Shown: positions 36,161 to 48,945 of the stretch, piece by piece
Numbering within the stretch: the stretch's first letter is position 1
Layout of the letters: each line of letters opens with the position of its first letter
Source: Bondarzewia mesenterica
Taxonomy: Eukaryota; Basidiomycota; Agaricomycetes; Russulales; Bondarzewiaceae
DNA length: 64,000 bases
Reading direction: 5' to 3'
NCBI GenBank assembly: GCA_004802705.1
Contig: SGPL01000027.1
Coordinates: 1 to 64,000, forward strand
Made by a program: the position numbers and the translations under genes
Notes under the pieces: model-generated
Seen by the model: the letters and a program-made list of their open reading frames with translations, nothing else
The model's database searches: none
Told to the model about the DNA's origin: nothing

Positions 36161-36862
36161 CTCGTTGCAATACATGTCTGATCCTTTCATTGCCACGTGC
36201 TGAGCGACTCACAAAGAGGTCCTTACATATGAAAGAATATTAATACCAAAGATGTAATGAAAATCTTCAAAATTGCATGAGTTATTAGCAGGTGGATCAA
36301 GGAATGGGGTAAGATCAAGGACTGGGTCAACACTGTAATGTAGGTAATCAGATTATCTTATCTCCCCAAATTGCTGGTTACCCAGAGGAGAACACTGAGA
36401 CTACTCATCTTCGGTTCTACGGTGTTCTATGACTCTACACATGTATCGGACGACCATCGGGCGTTATTAAACATGACTTTCGAACGCTCTTCGATATACT
36501 TGACTCTCACTCAAGCCTATTTCACGACAGACTGAGATAGCCTCCACAGACCATTTCATGAGATTTCACGGTTTGAAGATTTCCGAGTAGAATTCGTTTC
36601 GGACATGCGTAGCGCTTCGGACTTCTGGCTGCCTTCTACATAATAATCCGCTTATCATGATCTGGCTATGCCCAAACCGAGGATATAGAGGGATATAGGT
36701 GCGTGTCTCTCAGTAGTGTCTATGCACATGACTGCTGCTCGTGAAATCTTCTGACCTGACTGAAATTTCGTTGGATCTGATCTGATCGACCAACCTCTTT
36801 GACCTTGGCTCTGCTTGATTTCCTCGATCGTCCCAGATCTGTCCTAAGTTTTTGCAAGGGCC
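36161..36862. other. Intergenic region, no gene seen
   Basis: 702 bases with no coding signal. It should contain the promoter of the DUF6697-like gene. Confidence 0.5.
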
Positions 36863-38294
36863 ATGTCTCAGGATCTCACTGAGGAATTGCTGGCTATCCG
36901 GAAACGCGAGATTGAACTTATGTTCGAGCAAATTGGGATTGGGCCACTCACCGCGGAGAAGGAATCATTGAGCGTCGAAAAGGCCAAGCTGGAGGCCGAA
37001 AATAAAACACTCAAATTGGCGATCCAGACGATGCGGAATGAGTTGAAGCATTTCAAGCGAGAGAAGGATGGCGATGCTGCCCAGGAGGACAGCAGCGTGA
37101 GCGAGCGATATCTCGGCTCTCTTATCGTCTTGATACTGACAGCTGTGGACTCTTCAGCATAAAGAAGACAATCGACTGCACGATAGAGTCGACGACGACG
37201 TAAACAATAAAACCCTCACAGATGATCACGTCCGTGTNGGGCGACCTCTTAAGAAGCGGCGTCTCCGCGTCGAAGCTGGTCATACCCCCGCGACATGCTG
37301 CGCGCGCGCATGTGAATAAAAATGATATTTCTTCCGTTTCGAAGGCTACGTCGACTGGAGCCNTGGTGAGTGTTTCGAAATTTCCCGAGGACGTGTAATT
37401 GATACGCAAAGTCAGACGCAAAGCAACCTTGGAAATGTACAGCCCTTCAGTTACAGGATGTCGCGAAGGCTCCTCGCCGCAGGCGACCTGCACACGTACA
37501 CGATCGACCTGGGCCCTGAGATNCTCAGGCAAACCGCTGATCGGTTTTTCATGAGCCGGAGTTTCGGTGGATCTTTGTCCACACGGCCAGTCAGTGCCAT
37601 GGAGNACGACCATGGCTATCGAGGCATCGTTTATATCAATCTTTTGCATCAACCTCATNCCCCNCNTGAGCCAGGGCAGCCGGGTCTGTACATCTCTGGT
37701 GCCGGCCCCGACGATACTCAGCATTGGCCTAGTGTCCATCGCNTGCTAGTCCGATTGGAACTGGGTCGTTGGCTGTATGTCGGTCAGTATAAACTCACCG
37801 AGGCGCCACTCCTCGCCTTGACAGACTGGGAATCTCAGACCATCAAAGTAAGTTCTATACTTTCAGAGTAACACATAAAACNNCATTACCCCACTCACTT
37901 GGCTTACTTCTCTAGGTGCGTCGCTCATGGGCACACTACTTTTCATCTTGCAGGTTTGAGAACAGCGAACTGCTCGCGCACATCCGTGCCTCTCGTGCCC
38001 TGAATCGGGAGCCGAGCGAGCGAGAATTGGAGATGGAGATGAGCAAGGGTCCTCANGTGGTATCGACGGAGGATGCACTCNATACATGGAACAAAGGCCA
38101 TGCGGTACGTCATGACGGGCTGTGATTTCATACTGCAAANTAACTCCTGTGTGATTTTGTCCTTATAGATGCTCAAGGTCTGGTACATGCAATGCATCGG
38201 ATATGACGAGGCCTTCCAGCGTGAAATTATTGAGAGGTTGGCCTCAGAGAGGTCGGTTAAATTGGAGGCTGTCAAGAAAAATAGCCCGGANTGA
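36863..38294 (+). CDS. DUF6697-like protein with N-terminal coiled coil
   Basis: Exons 36863-37096, 37158-37278, about 37345-37365, about 37443-37847, 37916-38104 and 38169-38294. The N-terminal 75 residues form a coiled coil (LLAIRKREIELMFEQIGI, EKAKLEAENKTLKLAIQTMR). A basic GRPLKKRRLRVE stretch follows, then a DUF6697-like core: MSRRLLAAGDLHTYTIDLGP, ADRFFMSRSFGGS, GYRGIVYINLLHQPH, EPGQPGLYISGAG, HRLLVRLELGRWLYVGQYKL and RRSWAHYFSSCRF. It ends MLKVWYMQCIGYDEAFQREI plus about 20 residues. The junction near 37365-37443 does not close in phase, perhaps because N bases hide an indel. The family is basidiomycete-specific and of unknown function. Confidence 0.65.
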
Positions 38295-38668
38295 ACAGGN
38301 GTTTNGGGTATCTGTCTGCAATTGGTGTATGTGTAAGNTGTCGGCTTTGTATCAGTACTACATGTAACATTTGANATCGCGCATTTGTTTCATTTTGNTT
38401 TTGTCCANAATCNTGAACTGGTTCCGCACAGCCAGGCAGTCGCAGGCACGCCATAGAACTCAACGAGACGTTGATATGGTGCTTTGTCGGATGCATCGCG
38501 CGTCTCCGTTGANAACTATGTTGACTTGAAGTGCAAATCAGTATTCTCAACCGCTCCCGACCTACATACAATAATTGAATCCGAGGACACCGTACGTATC
38601 AATGCCCCTAAAAAGCGCTATCCCCTAATGCAAACTGTCAGGTGAATACCAGAGCCATGAACGTGAGC
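38295..38668. other. Convergent intergenic region
   Basis: 374 bases with several N between the DUF6697-like and acid phosphatase 3' ends. No gene. Confidence 0.5.
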
Positions 38669-40386
38669 TTAAATCAGAAGCAACACGGATCCGACCAGCG
38701 CTCCCAGCGCTCCCGCAGCGGCGCTATACACCTGCATCCCTCCAATCGCACCTGAAGATGCCGACTTCGAGCTCGACGCGCTGGTAGTGGTAGTGGTGCT
38801 GGCGTCCATTGCACCGCTTGCAGGAACGGTCTTGTTCACAGCTGTCAGATTGACNGCAGCGGGTGCCACGGATGAAGTGAAGCTCTTGTTGAGGTTCGAG
38901 GCGACGAAGACAGGCCCGCCACCTGCACNGACTGCCGACGTGTTCGGCGCGGTGAAAGGAACGTACATGTTCTGGTTCAGAGGGCCGGGTATCGTGCCCG
39001 TCGCGTTAGTCAGGGGGATTGCTGAACCCGAGATGTTCAGGTTTTGGTAGCCTGTGACGTTNGCGACGATGGAGTAGACATTAGACAAAGTCCTGAAAGA
39101 NGATCAGTTACTAGCATGGCTATCAGAGGATCAAAGGAGACGAATATGCACTTATTGGTGTCGCCACGTCCTAGAGAGCCAAGGCGCCAGTTGGCCTGAA
39201 CGGTGCTGAGTGCCGAATAGTGAGTATAGTAAGTCGAATCGGTCGTCCCACGTAAATTCNCCGGGACGGCGCCGCCGAGTAGGATGGTGAGAATTCGATT
39301 GTTAACGGTGTATGTCTCGGTTTCATCGAATGTCAGGAGAATGAGAGTCTTGTTATCATTGAAGCGAGTATCATTGAGAAGAGGAAGGAGCCAATATTGC
39401 AACCACTGGGCCGTGAAATCAATGGTTGTATCGTGCGCGTCGTTAACAAGATTAGGCGTGATCCATATCCATTGCGGCAAAGCTGACGCGTTGACGTCGG
39501 CCGCGAAGTCGTTGAAATTCCGGTGCAATGCGGCACGGGAAGGAACNGAGGCAACAGAGTCGTAGATGATCAAAGGATTGTGCTTGCGCACATAATACGT
39601 NTAATTTCCAGCAGATGGGTTGATATAATTCTTGGATGCGTAGCTGGAGATTGCGTTGATGTTGATGAATTGAGACAGCGGAGACCTGCTCACCTGAAAC
39701 CGGCAAAGCCGTCTGTGGGCATATTCTCCTGGTAAGATGCCCATGATATATTCTTTTCTTGGAGAAGGTCCACAATTGTGGAGATGCTGATGTTTTGAGT
39801 CAGCCGTGCAGAAAACATGAAAAAATTGTAGCGCATACTTGGAAGGAATATTATAGAGGTTGTCATCAGCCAGACCCCAAAAATCACCACCAACAGCCGC
39901 CACGTAGTTTGGCTCGGAAGGGTGAGTCAGTGCATATGTCTGATCTAACAATATGCCTTGCTTCGCTAGGGCGGCAAAAGTGGGCTGAAAAGATAATGAG
40001 TACACAAGAGCAATACATATCGCAGAAGCCACTCACAGTGGAGTTGGCAGTTTGAAAATCTGTGTTCTCCAACCAGATCTGAGCACGATATAGGACGGTG
40101 TCAGTTTCACTACAGAATAGCAAAAATACAATATTGAATCGCCTCAAGTTACCTGGATGAAACGATCAAACTGTTGGCCTGACACGATGGTTGGCTTCGA
40201 GAGTGTGCTATTGCTTTGTCCCGTGTAATTGGAGGAAGCAACGGTAGGACCAAGCGAGGGAGGAGAGAACGTTTGTGCCTGTGTCGTTGACAATCAGAAA
40301 CTTCGCGAGACTGTATAGTCAGGAAGGCATACCTGGGCGGCGAAGGCCACACGGACAAAAGGCAGGAGAATGAGGATAGGCAGCAT
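38669..40386 (-). CDS. Secreted acid phosphatase (phosphoesterase family), probable GPI anchor
   Basis: Exons (transcript order) 40333-40386, 40153-40278, 40037-40078, 39839-39984, 39694-39786, 39152-39643 and 38669-39092 give 458 residues. A signal peptide is evident (MLPILILLPFVRVAFAAQ). The body matches fungal PhoA-like acid phosphatases of the phosphoesterase family: IWLENTDFQTANS, THPSEPNYVAAVGGDFWGLA, YQENMPTDGFAGF, YTYYVRKHNPLIIYDSVA, TPNLVNDAHDTTIDFTAQWL and LILLTFDETETYTVNN. The C-terminus is Ser/Thr-rich and ends in a short hydrophobic stretch (YSAAAGALGALVGSVLLLI), typical of a GPI signal. Expected location: cell wall or outer membrane face, releasing phosphate. Head-to-head with the multicopper oxidase gene 506 bases away. 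Several N within. Confidence 0.87.
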
Positions 40387-40892
40387 CTCAAAAATCTCAA
40401 GATGGTCCGTAGGTCCGCTCAAGGATTTATAGCCCTGCGCAGTGCGCATGCCCGCTCTTGAACGTGATGTTGGAGATGCAGACCTAGAAAGTGCTCATCT
40501 GTTAGCGTGACGCGTGTGCAGGTGCATCAATCTTCAGCGCTTCAGCAGATGAACGGTGTGATCACAGATGGCGGACCACGACGTCAGTATGTGATTGGTG
40601 AAAAAAGGTATGGCGGTGGCGATTGAGAGGGGAAGGAAGAAGAACGCACGTGATCATGCAGAGAGATCGGGTCTGATGCTCAAACACGTTCGTGCGTAGG
40701 CATGGCATTCCATGCGAACGAGCGCACGTTGGCAAGATCGGTCTCACCTTCAGGGACTCAAATACTCACGCCCGTGTCATGGCGTCCTGGAAGTATGACC
40801 AGGTACAACAATATCGATATCCATGAGCACAGGCTGAGGTTGTCGGCCGAGCACTGTCGACATTCACCGATTTTCGTTCCCTTCGAGTCTCC
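40387..40892. promoter_or_regulatory. Shared divergent promoter region, phosphatase and multicopper oxidase
   Basis: 506 bases between the start codons of two divergently transcribed secretory-pathway enzymes. A common regulatory region is plausible. I did not identify specific binding sites with confidence. Confidence 0.5.
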
Positions 40893-43509
40893 ATGGCTTT
40901 CATTGTCCGTCGATATAATTCCGCGCTTTTCCTCACCATTCTTCTCGTTACTGCTGTCGTCGTCGCTCTTGCGCTTGGACTTGGACTTGGCTTGGGTCTG
41001 AAGCATCGTAACTCTGCATCTTCCAAGAATCAACCCAGCTCAGCCTTCTCGCCCTTGCAATCTCAGCCAGAACCAAATTTCATTCTCAACAAGCTCACGG
41101 GACAGAGTCCTCAGACGCGAACTCACAATTTTTCCATTGCCGAGGTAGAAGGAGCGCCGGATGGTGTCCATCGCACCATGCTTGTAGTGAATGGTACGCA
41201 CTTAGTTATTCTCTAATTTTCTACGGCAGAAGGGTAATGTGCATAAGGCATGTATCCTGGACCTACCATTGAGGCCAATCAGGGAGATCGACTTGTCATC
41301 AACGTTCGCAACAATTTGCAAAACGCAACCAGTATTCATTGGCATGGTCTTGTGAGTGTCCAAATCGCGTATATATGTTCGTCAGATTGAGAAAACCTGG
41401 AGTTCCAAAATGGCACGAACTATTATGACGGAACCTCTGGTATCACTCAATGTGGCATTCCGCCGGGGCAGTCACTCACTTACAAGTATGCATATATCTA
41501 TTTGAGCGTTCCCACGGACGATGTCAACCCCACCCTCCAGTTTCACATTGGGAGAATTTTCGGGCACGACCTGGTACCAGTGCGTCGTTATTCATTACTC
41601 AACGAGCTTGTTCACATACTTTTATACAGCTCACGTGCGTAAATACACATGTATATCATATACTGACCTCACCATGTGTCGGTGCTGCCAGATTGTATGT
41701 ATGCTTTGGATTTATCAAGATTTCTTCAATAATCGGTGCTTGTTTCAGACTCAACGCAGTACACTGACGGGGTGACAGGAGCGCTCATAGTGCACCCTGA
41801 TAATTCTTCCTCCCCGTCGTCCACTCTCCCTCAGTGGGACGAGGAGCTAGTAATCCAGATGGCGGACTGGTATCATGACATGAGTGATGTCTTGTTAGAC
41901 CAGTACTTTTCCGTCAGTATGAATTCGAGTTTTGTTTGTAGTCAACGTTCTGAAAAAATATATAACTTGCAGCCAGAGGGTATTCAAGGAACTCAGGGCA
42001 ATGAGCCCGTCCCTGATGGCGGAGTAAGCTCCTTCTTTTCCCCCCGTCCTCCTCCTCTATAGTTCATTAGACTCTCAACGGCCTTGGGCAATACGCGGCG
42101 TCGGGCTCTGGAGGCTCGTACTTTAATGTAAGTTGCTATTGGTCAGTACGTTCTCTGCTCTATTCATTGTGATTCTAGTTCACTTTGCAACGAAGTAAAA
42201 CGTTGTGTAACTCTTTCCTGGGTGCCTGCTGGTCACTAATTGGCATCTTCTTCATGACATCTCAAGTTATCGTTTGCGTCTTTCCAATACTGGATCTTTT
42301 GCATCTATTCGTTTCTCGGTCGACTCCCATCCTCTCACGCTTATTGAAGCGGATGGTACGATCCTAGAACCGCAGCAAATTTCCGGCATCACCATTGCGG
42401 TCGCACAGAGATATTCTGTCCTTCTCCACGCCAATGCAACGACATCAGAGAATGGGATGTACTGGATGCGAGCCACTGTCCAGAGCGACATGTTCACGTA
42501 TGATCAGCCAGGACAGAATCTGGATATCAGGGGTATCATCAAGTTAGAGTTTGAATACCTCAGTCTCATGCCCATGACATCTTACGGTCCGTATATTCTG
42601 CAGGTACGATGATGCTGCATCGCCCGGACTCCCTGGTTTAACGGACTCTGTGGATCCTGGCCCGGGAATCAATGGCCTCTCAGATATAGACGGCACAACT
42701 AGTCTCGTCCCCTTGAATCCGGATCCAGCTCCTAATGCAACACGTTTCTTCCCTGTTTCATTTTCGTTTCAAAACGCAGCCGACGGGAGTTTCCTTGGTT
42801 TCATGAATGGCACGGCAGGAATATTCCATCATTTTCAGCCTTGTTTTCCTATATAATTCGTTACTGCAGAGCTGGTCCCCATTGGCAGGACAGTCGACCT
42901 TCCTCGCTGTTCATAATAATCCATCCGGGTATGCCCCTATCGGCGCGAGCATTGAGGACGGTAGCCAGCTGATAGCGACTGAAGACTCCATTCAAGTAGT
43001 CGATGTGCGAATAGTGAGTTCTCACCGTTGCTCACGTTCCAATATATGGTACTAATTTAATATCAGGATAACCTCGACGACGGTGATCATCCATTCCATT
43101 TACACGGCCATCGACCTTGGATGTAAGCGAGAATATCTTCTATCCTCCATTAGTAGCTGCGAAAGCTCAAACGTTCTTGACTCTAGCATGGGCTCCGGCG
43201 AGGGACGATATATTGGTCAAGCTCTCAACAACACTAATCCTTTACGCCGTGACACGGTGCTCATACCAGCATATTCATGGCTTGTCCTGCGCTTCGTGAC
43301 TGACAATCGTACGTCCCCCTCTCCTGTCTGCATGCACAGGCATTTCATCCAATCTCCTTTACTTCGCACCGGTAGCTGGATTATGGGCTTTCCATTGTCA
43401 CCTCGCATGGCATATGGCTGCGGGCCTGCTCATGCAGTTCAATAGTCTGCCTTCAATCATAGCGCAGATGGACGTTCCGCAAGACATCGTCTCCCAATGT
43501 CACTCCTAG
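40893..43509 (+). CDS. Membrane-anchored multicopper oxidase (laccase-like)
   Basis: Fifteen exons: 40893-41193, 41248-41351, 41403-41485, 41541-41579, 41630-41634, 41749-41912, 41973-42023, 42071-42127, 42179-42201, 42267-42542, 42604-42814, 42870-43013, 43067-43122, 43187-43308, 43376-43509. They join in frame to 589 residues. An N-terminal hydrophobic segment ([20 protein letters not shown]) is a signal anchor. All four copper motifs are present: [21 protein letters not shown] and HCHLAWHM. The axial T1 position after the last motif is Leu, as in many laccases. Exon 5 is 5 bases and splits the two His codons of HSH. Intron 11 (42815-42869) begins GC. The family oxidises phenols or metal ions with O2; the substrate cannot be told. 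Divergent from the acid phosphatase. Confidence 0.88.
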
Positions 43510-43803
43510 TTGGTCGGCTTGCATTACATATCATTTTGAAATTTTGGGCTGTCGATTTGTGGACGGTAAAAGAATTACTCTGCGGAGTCATTTTCGTCAT
43601 AAAATGCAATACCCTGATCAAAGTTCTTAAGTGAGTTATCTGCTGTCGAAATCTATCCTCTCGTTGTCAGGCCTGTGCCTGAGCGCTTGAGCACTCAAAA
43701 CCCACGATCATTCAATTGTACACGCACCGCTCCGAGGTCTCTTCCCAAAGCATAAATTGTACTAAATTCAGAATCAATTTGCCTGGCTTCAGTGCCATCG
43801 ACT

Positions 43804-46800
43804 TTAAGTGGCCAACGAGACAACGGCAGATCCATCTATGAATGGTATCACCCAGGCTCCCGCATCTTGCTTCAAGTTGTCGACAAGTACAAGCGATCCT
43901 ACCCCCTGGATCCCAGCCGTCCGAGTGATGACCAGTCTACCCCTAGGCGCGGCAGCTGCACTGGATACACCGTTTGGAGCAGCGTTCACCGTGATCTGGA
44001 CTGTTTTCGCGGCTGGATCATACTCCACCTCCTCGAACGCGCCCGCATCGAGCGTGAGCAAGTATCCCAGCGGCGAGATGAATACACGTCTACGAACTGC
44101 GTCCGCTACGCGTACGCGCACCGTCGGATTGGTGCTCAATACGTCCCCGCCAAACGCCTGCCATCCGAAAGCGTCGAATTTGACGAGGAACATGCCAGTT
44201 CCCATGGCGAGCCCAACAAAGTTGGGCCCATAGTCGCCCGAGTACCCATCCCACTGTAGGGTATCTTCAAATGAATGGAAGGAGGCGGCGGCAAATCCTC
44301 CCTCGTCAATGTTGGATAGAGGCCCCGATATTCCCCCAAATCCAGTCCGAAGGAGATACGTATCGTCTGGCGATGCTTGAAATGCGGAGAGAAGAGGGAG
44401 GGCGTTCAAACCGCTACCGTAGTGATGGATCTGTCGCTCGATCCGCTGCAATTTACCGCCATATATGTTATCCCTATTAATGCCTCAAAACTGAATGATA
44501 GATATTAGCACGTCGATAATCTGAATCTCACCAGTAGCGTCGGGCGTTTCCGTTGTAACCCCAGTGAGGGACGGTAGGCTGGTACGCCAAAATCGAATTC
44601 AAAGTGTTGGTTGCAGTCACGCTATTATTGAAGTACGCGCTCCATGCGTATACACCTTCTTGACCCGTAGAGTCCCAAGCCATCTCGGACCCAAATCTGA
44701 AGAGTCGTCAAATTGGTAACTAGGTAGAATTAATGATACACTCACGGATATCGTTCACCAGCCCAAATGGTCTCCCTTGCCTTCATTCTGCTCTCCACGA
44801 GCGTAGCATTGACTGTCAAGCCTTCTCTCTTGAGGTCGTTCAATAGAGACACAAGAACAGTCTCATCCATCAGACCGTCATTCGTATACCCCACGGGCCC
44901 ACTTGTCATAGCCACCACTGTTAGCACTGCCTTGTTAAGATACCACTGCCAGGTATGAGTCGACACTAAGCTAGGATAATTCCGGGCAACCCGGTAGAGT
45001 GACCAATACGCATTTGCGACGTGAACGTAGTCGTAGGCACGATCGGTGGCATAAGAGTCAGCCTGATCCCAAGACCACCAATTCCCCCAATTGATCGTGC
45101 TGGGATAATTGTAATCTGGAACAAGGCTCGGCTGGTAGAAGTACACTGACTGGTTGTTCGCATCAGCCCCCTAGGTTGGGTTGAGGCGGTCAAGAGATTC
45201 TAAATCCCTACCTTTTTGACAGTTCCTGAAGGCAGGAAAGTTATAAGACGGTGATCGATACTCAGAATATGTATGTTCGCACCATCGAGATTCTGAATGG
45301 AGCCCCACAATGTCTCGTTGATAAAAGCCTCCATCTTTTTTACTTCAGCAGCGGCCGGTTGGACGTACTGCTTCATAGCTGCAGCAAGCCATGAGCCAGC
45401 ACCAGCCTCATCGCTTAACCCTGGTATCCAAGCCCTTGGATCATCTCTGACTACTGCATTGACTTGGCGATCGTAGCTGATCACGGAAGGCGAGCGATGA
45501 AAGGGATCAGATGAGTTGTCGAACCATTGAGACATAGTCAGAAAATTGCCAAGGTCGCCGATAGCCTCGACAGCAGGTTTCGTCACGTAGTAATGGATCG
45601 TCTGCACAGTTCCGTCTGAGTATGTGATAGTGAGACGTGATCGACCCCACGTTTGGCCTGAGATAATGTATCCAGCCCATCCGGTTTCCAACGTGTCGTC
45701 ACTAACTTTCCAAGAAAGTGCCCCAGATGGTGTAGCAGAAATTGATTGGACTGCAGAAGGATAGCTCAGGAATAGTTTGGCGGGGAGATCGGAGGGGACG
45801 ATATATCCCGGAATGCCCACTGTTACCGGACGACCCGCAGCTTGCAATGTGCTCTCAATCTCGCGGATGGAAGGGGCGAGTTGGAACTGTAGACCATAAG
45901 TTCGCATTTCGNTTGGTTGGAGAACAACTGAGCTCGGCGCATTCCACGGAGTAGCGCTGGCCCACTCATTTTCGGCATACGCTAGTGTGTGGAACTGCCA
46001 CTCGTAAANTCCCTCGAACGTCTGCGACTGGTAACCGAGAGCAGTGGACGTATCCTCGGGAAGGAATCTCCAACCTTCCAAAGGCGAGCCGCCAACCGGA
46101 GTGACAACCAGAGGAGCCAAAGTACCGAGGAGTGGGGTTACTTGTACATATCCTGCGTCCTGGCCGATGTACGGGTCAAAGAGACTGCAATTTTCATTGG
46201 TTTCCGCAGAGGTTCTGTCCGTGAANATCTGTAATAAAGTCATCAGATTCAATAATGCGACGAATGGTGATTATTATCAACGAACATTGTTGAATTCCAG
46301 AGGGGCACCAAGGGCGCCAATTTCAACCGCACTCTTCTGGGAATTCGTGANGTCAAAAAGGAGTCGAAGATGCCCGCTCTCTAGAACCCATCGACGAGTG
46401 ATATTGAGAAGCGAATTGGAAGGCAATGTCGGTGAGAGATTCGCCGCGGCGAGAGTATTGCCAACCACNGGGAGAGCAGCCAGTATCTTGCGAACTTGGG
46501 AAGAGTCGCCATTGATCCACGCTGAATTACCAACGATGCGAGCACGAAACGTTATGTCGCCCAGATGATAATTGCCATCGTACTGTCGCTGATTCATAAC
46601 ATCCGCAGGAATAAAATCGAAGTCGTCTGTGCGATTGATAGGCTTTAAGGAATAAAGCGTTTGTGAATCGCGGACAAGTTGGATAGATAGAGATGGGGAG
46701 CTGAAGGTCAGAAATCCATCTGACAAGCCAAGGGTAGGCNTCTGAGCAGATATGAAGGAAGGTGTCAGAGCAGAAGCAAGAAAGACAAAGAGACGAAGTT

Positions 46801-46882
46801 CTCGAGAAAATCTGTGCAAACGGTTTGGACGATCAGCAGAAGGTCTCTAAATGATGAAATAAAGATACCTTGAGAGTAGCAT
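43804..46882 (-). CDS. Large secreted DUF5695-like glycosidase candidate
   Basis: Exons (transcript order) 46869-46882, 46286-46811, 45212-46228, 44746-45170, 44532-44696 and 43804-44473 join to 938 residues. The first coding exon is 14 bases (MLLS), completing a signal peptide that ends near PSFISAQ. Conserved-looking blocks include LGLSDGFLTFSSPSLSIQLV, FDPYIGQDAGYVQVTPLLGT, EGWRFLPEDTSTALGYQSQT, SPSVISYDRQVNAVVRDDPR, WGNWWSWDQADSYATDRAYD, PFGSEMAWDSTGQEGVYAWS and GKLQRIERQIHHYGSGLNAL. I match it to fungal proteins annotated with DUF5695, which have an (alpha/alpha) glycosidase look; substrate unknown. The ATG at 46880-46882 is preferred over in-frame TTG at 46817. Tail-to-tail with the multicopper oxidase, 294 bases apart. 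Three internal N. Confidence 0.75.
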
Positions 46883-48945
46883 TGNCAGATCTTATCTCCT
46901 ACGACGGATCGGTAGTTGGTCATTCCAAAACGCAACCACAGCATCTGCTCCTTATAATACCTGGGTCATGGGCTCACGAACACTGTCCAATGACGACACT
47001 CGCCCTGGGCTCTGCCCGNCCGCACCATGCTCCGCATGATCAGGAGCATCGATCGTTGTTCAGAAGGTCGGCATGACTTGAGGNTGAGTTCGTTTGAAGA
47101 ATGCCATGTGCAGCGGCGGGCCGCCAAGTCCTGAAAGCAATGTGAGCGAACGGACAAGGCCGTCCCGTGAAGAGCCCTCGTGATGAAGTTCAGNAATGTA
47201 CTGTGGACGAGTCGGANGTAGAGAGCGAAGCAAGTCCGGCATAAATTCGGAAGGTGATACGTGACGCGAGATAGACAACGACATNAAAACCAATTNTTTT
47301 TATTTAGAATCGCTGAGATTCCAGAAAGCGGACTGAATTGTTAGCAGCAGCACTGAGCATACATAAGCTGGGAATTGGATGATGAGAGATAGTTGCCGAC
47401 TTACGCGGAATGTACAAGATGGTCTNTCCTCAGAGACCGAGCAGAGCCCACCTGTGAAGATGTGCCAGAAAGATGCATCATGCATTACACGTATCCGAGT
47501 CAGACCAAAAGATATCGAACAAATTGAGACATTACTTCATAAAGGACATTGCGACGACTTTTTGATAGTTTTCAATACCATTCAGATCTGGAGGAATGAG
47601 GCGTCTTCTCGTTCTGAGCCCATTCCTCTTTGACTTGCGATCCGACCCAAGACCGTCGGGAAAGCGAGAACGCAGGCCGCCAAGCTTGTACGTCTGGATA
47701 TGATTCTGATCATGTATCGAATATGTTTGCATCTACCAGCAGCTACCAACGCCTCCCGATGTCTGTTGTTCCGGTGGACCAGGTACTGAGCNGCATTGCC
47801 TACATTTGATCTCGGAGGCCANATTACAATCGAAGAATCATTCTTCTTCCCTATACGCTGCGACAATTGAACTCGATATCATTATTTTGGCCGCCGACTA
47901 TAGATTGGACAGTGTCCGAAGATGTCGTCGAAAAGCTTAATCACCTACGGCAGCCCCAACGTGCTGACGCGGGGGGTCTCGCTTTCGCGCCTGCAAGTAA
48001 GCAGCCACTGGACTTGCAACCACAAACACCGCAGAGTACTGGCATGCTGAGCTGAATACAAAGAAAGGTATCAGTTACTTCCAAAATAACTACGATGCGC
48101 ACGATGCCTGGCTGCCTAGGAGGCCTTGAACTGGCTAACAAGATGAAAGGTCCTTGCGCAGCGTAAGTTGCGCACGACTAGAGAATGCATGCTGACCGGG
48201 TATTGACGACGAACGTAGGCTATCATCTAGGGTGGAACTCACTAATTGTTCCTAACGACCATACCTCCATACACAGGAAGGAAAGCCAGATGGCACGTCT
48301 TGGCTTCCTCGATGATATCTTCTGAGCCAAAATCGCATGGTTGAAATTGCACTGACAGCAATTACGGACATGAACACGAGACCAACAGAAAAGTAGTATG
48401 AATTTTAGCAATCTCGGTCATATCCTACTCACCAGTCATCTTGTGATAATCGAATACTTTGAAACCATGAAGACACAAATAGGAAACGAGCGTACAGTGA
48501 GCAATGCCCGTACTCTTCTGTTTGAACGATACGAGTCGAGGGCCCTAATCATCGGGCTTTGTCTGCGCTAAACAAAAAGTTTACTATGAAAAGTAGGACA
48601 ACATACTAAGTTTCTGCTATAGCTCCAATATTACCGTCGTTAGCTGGGAAAACTCCTTCCTGCATGCAGGCCTGAAGGCATTGAAGTCGTGAATCAGGTT
48701 TGAACACTAATTGGGACTCCAGATCCAAAATCTCTTTTCTGAGGCGTTCTCTATGAGTGAAGTGAGTCAACGGAGAGCCAGGCGACAAACTAGTGGACTT
48801 AAGAGACCTGTAGCTGCAAGCATTACTAAACGGCAGTCAACTCAGATCTAGATACTGGTCGCCCTTTAGGTATGTGTGGGGTTAGGGTCAACAGTAAGTG
48901 CAAAGCCGATTACGAATAATAAGCGTCAACAACCTGCCTAGAACG
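46883..48945. other. Gene-poor spacer, no gene seen
   Basis: 2.06 kb with scattered N. Several open frames up to 94 codons on both strands; none has recognisable motifs or a consistent exon chain. It contains the promoters of the DUF5695-like gene and DSK2. Confidence 0.5.

Noticed and set aside
47060..47293. 77-codon minus-strand frame with many N, seemingly protein-like.
   Set aside because: No family recognised, the N bases obscure the frame, and no neighbouring exon was found.
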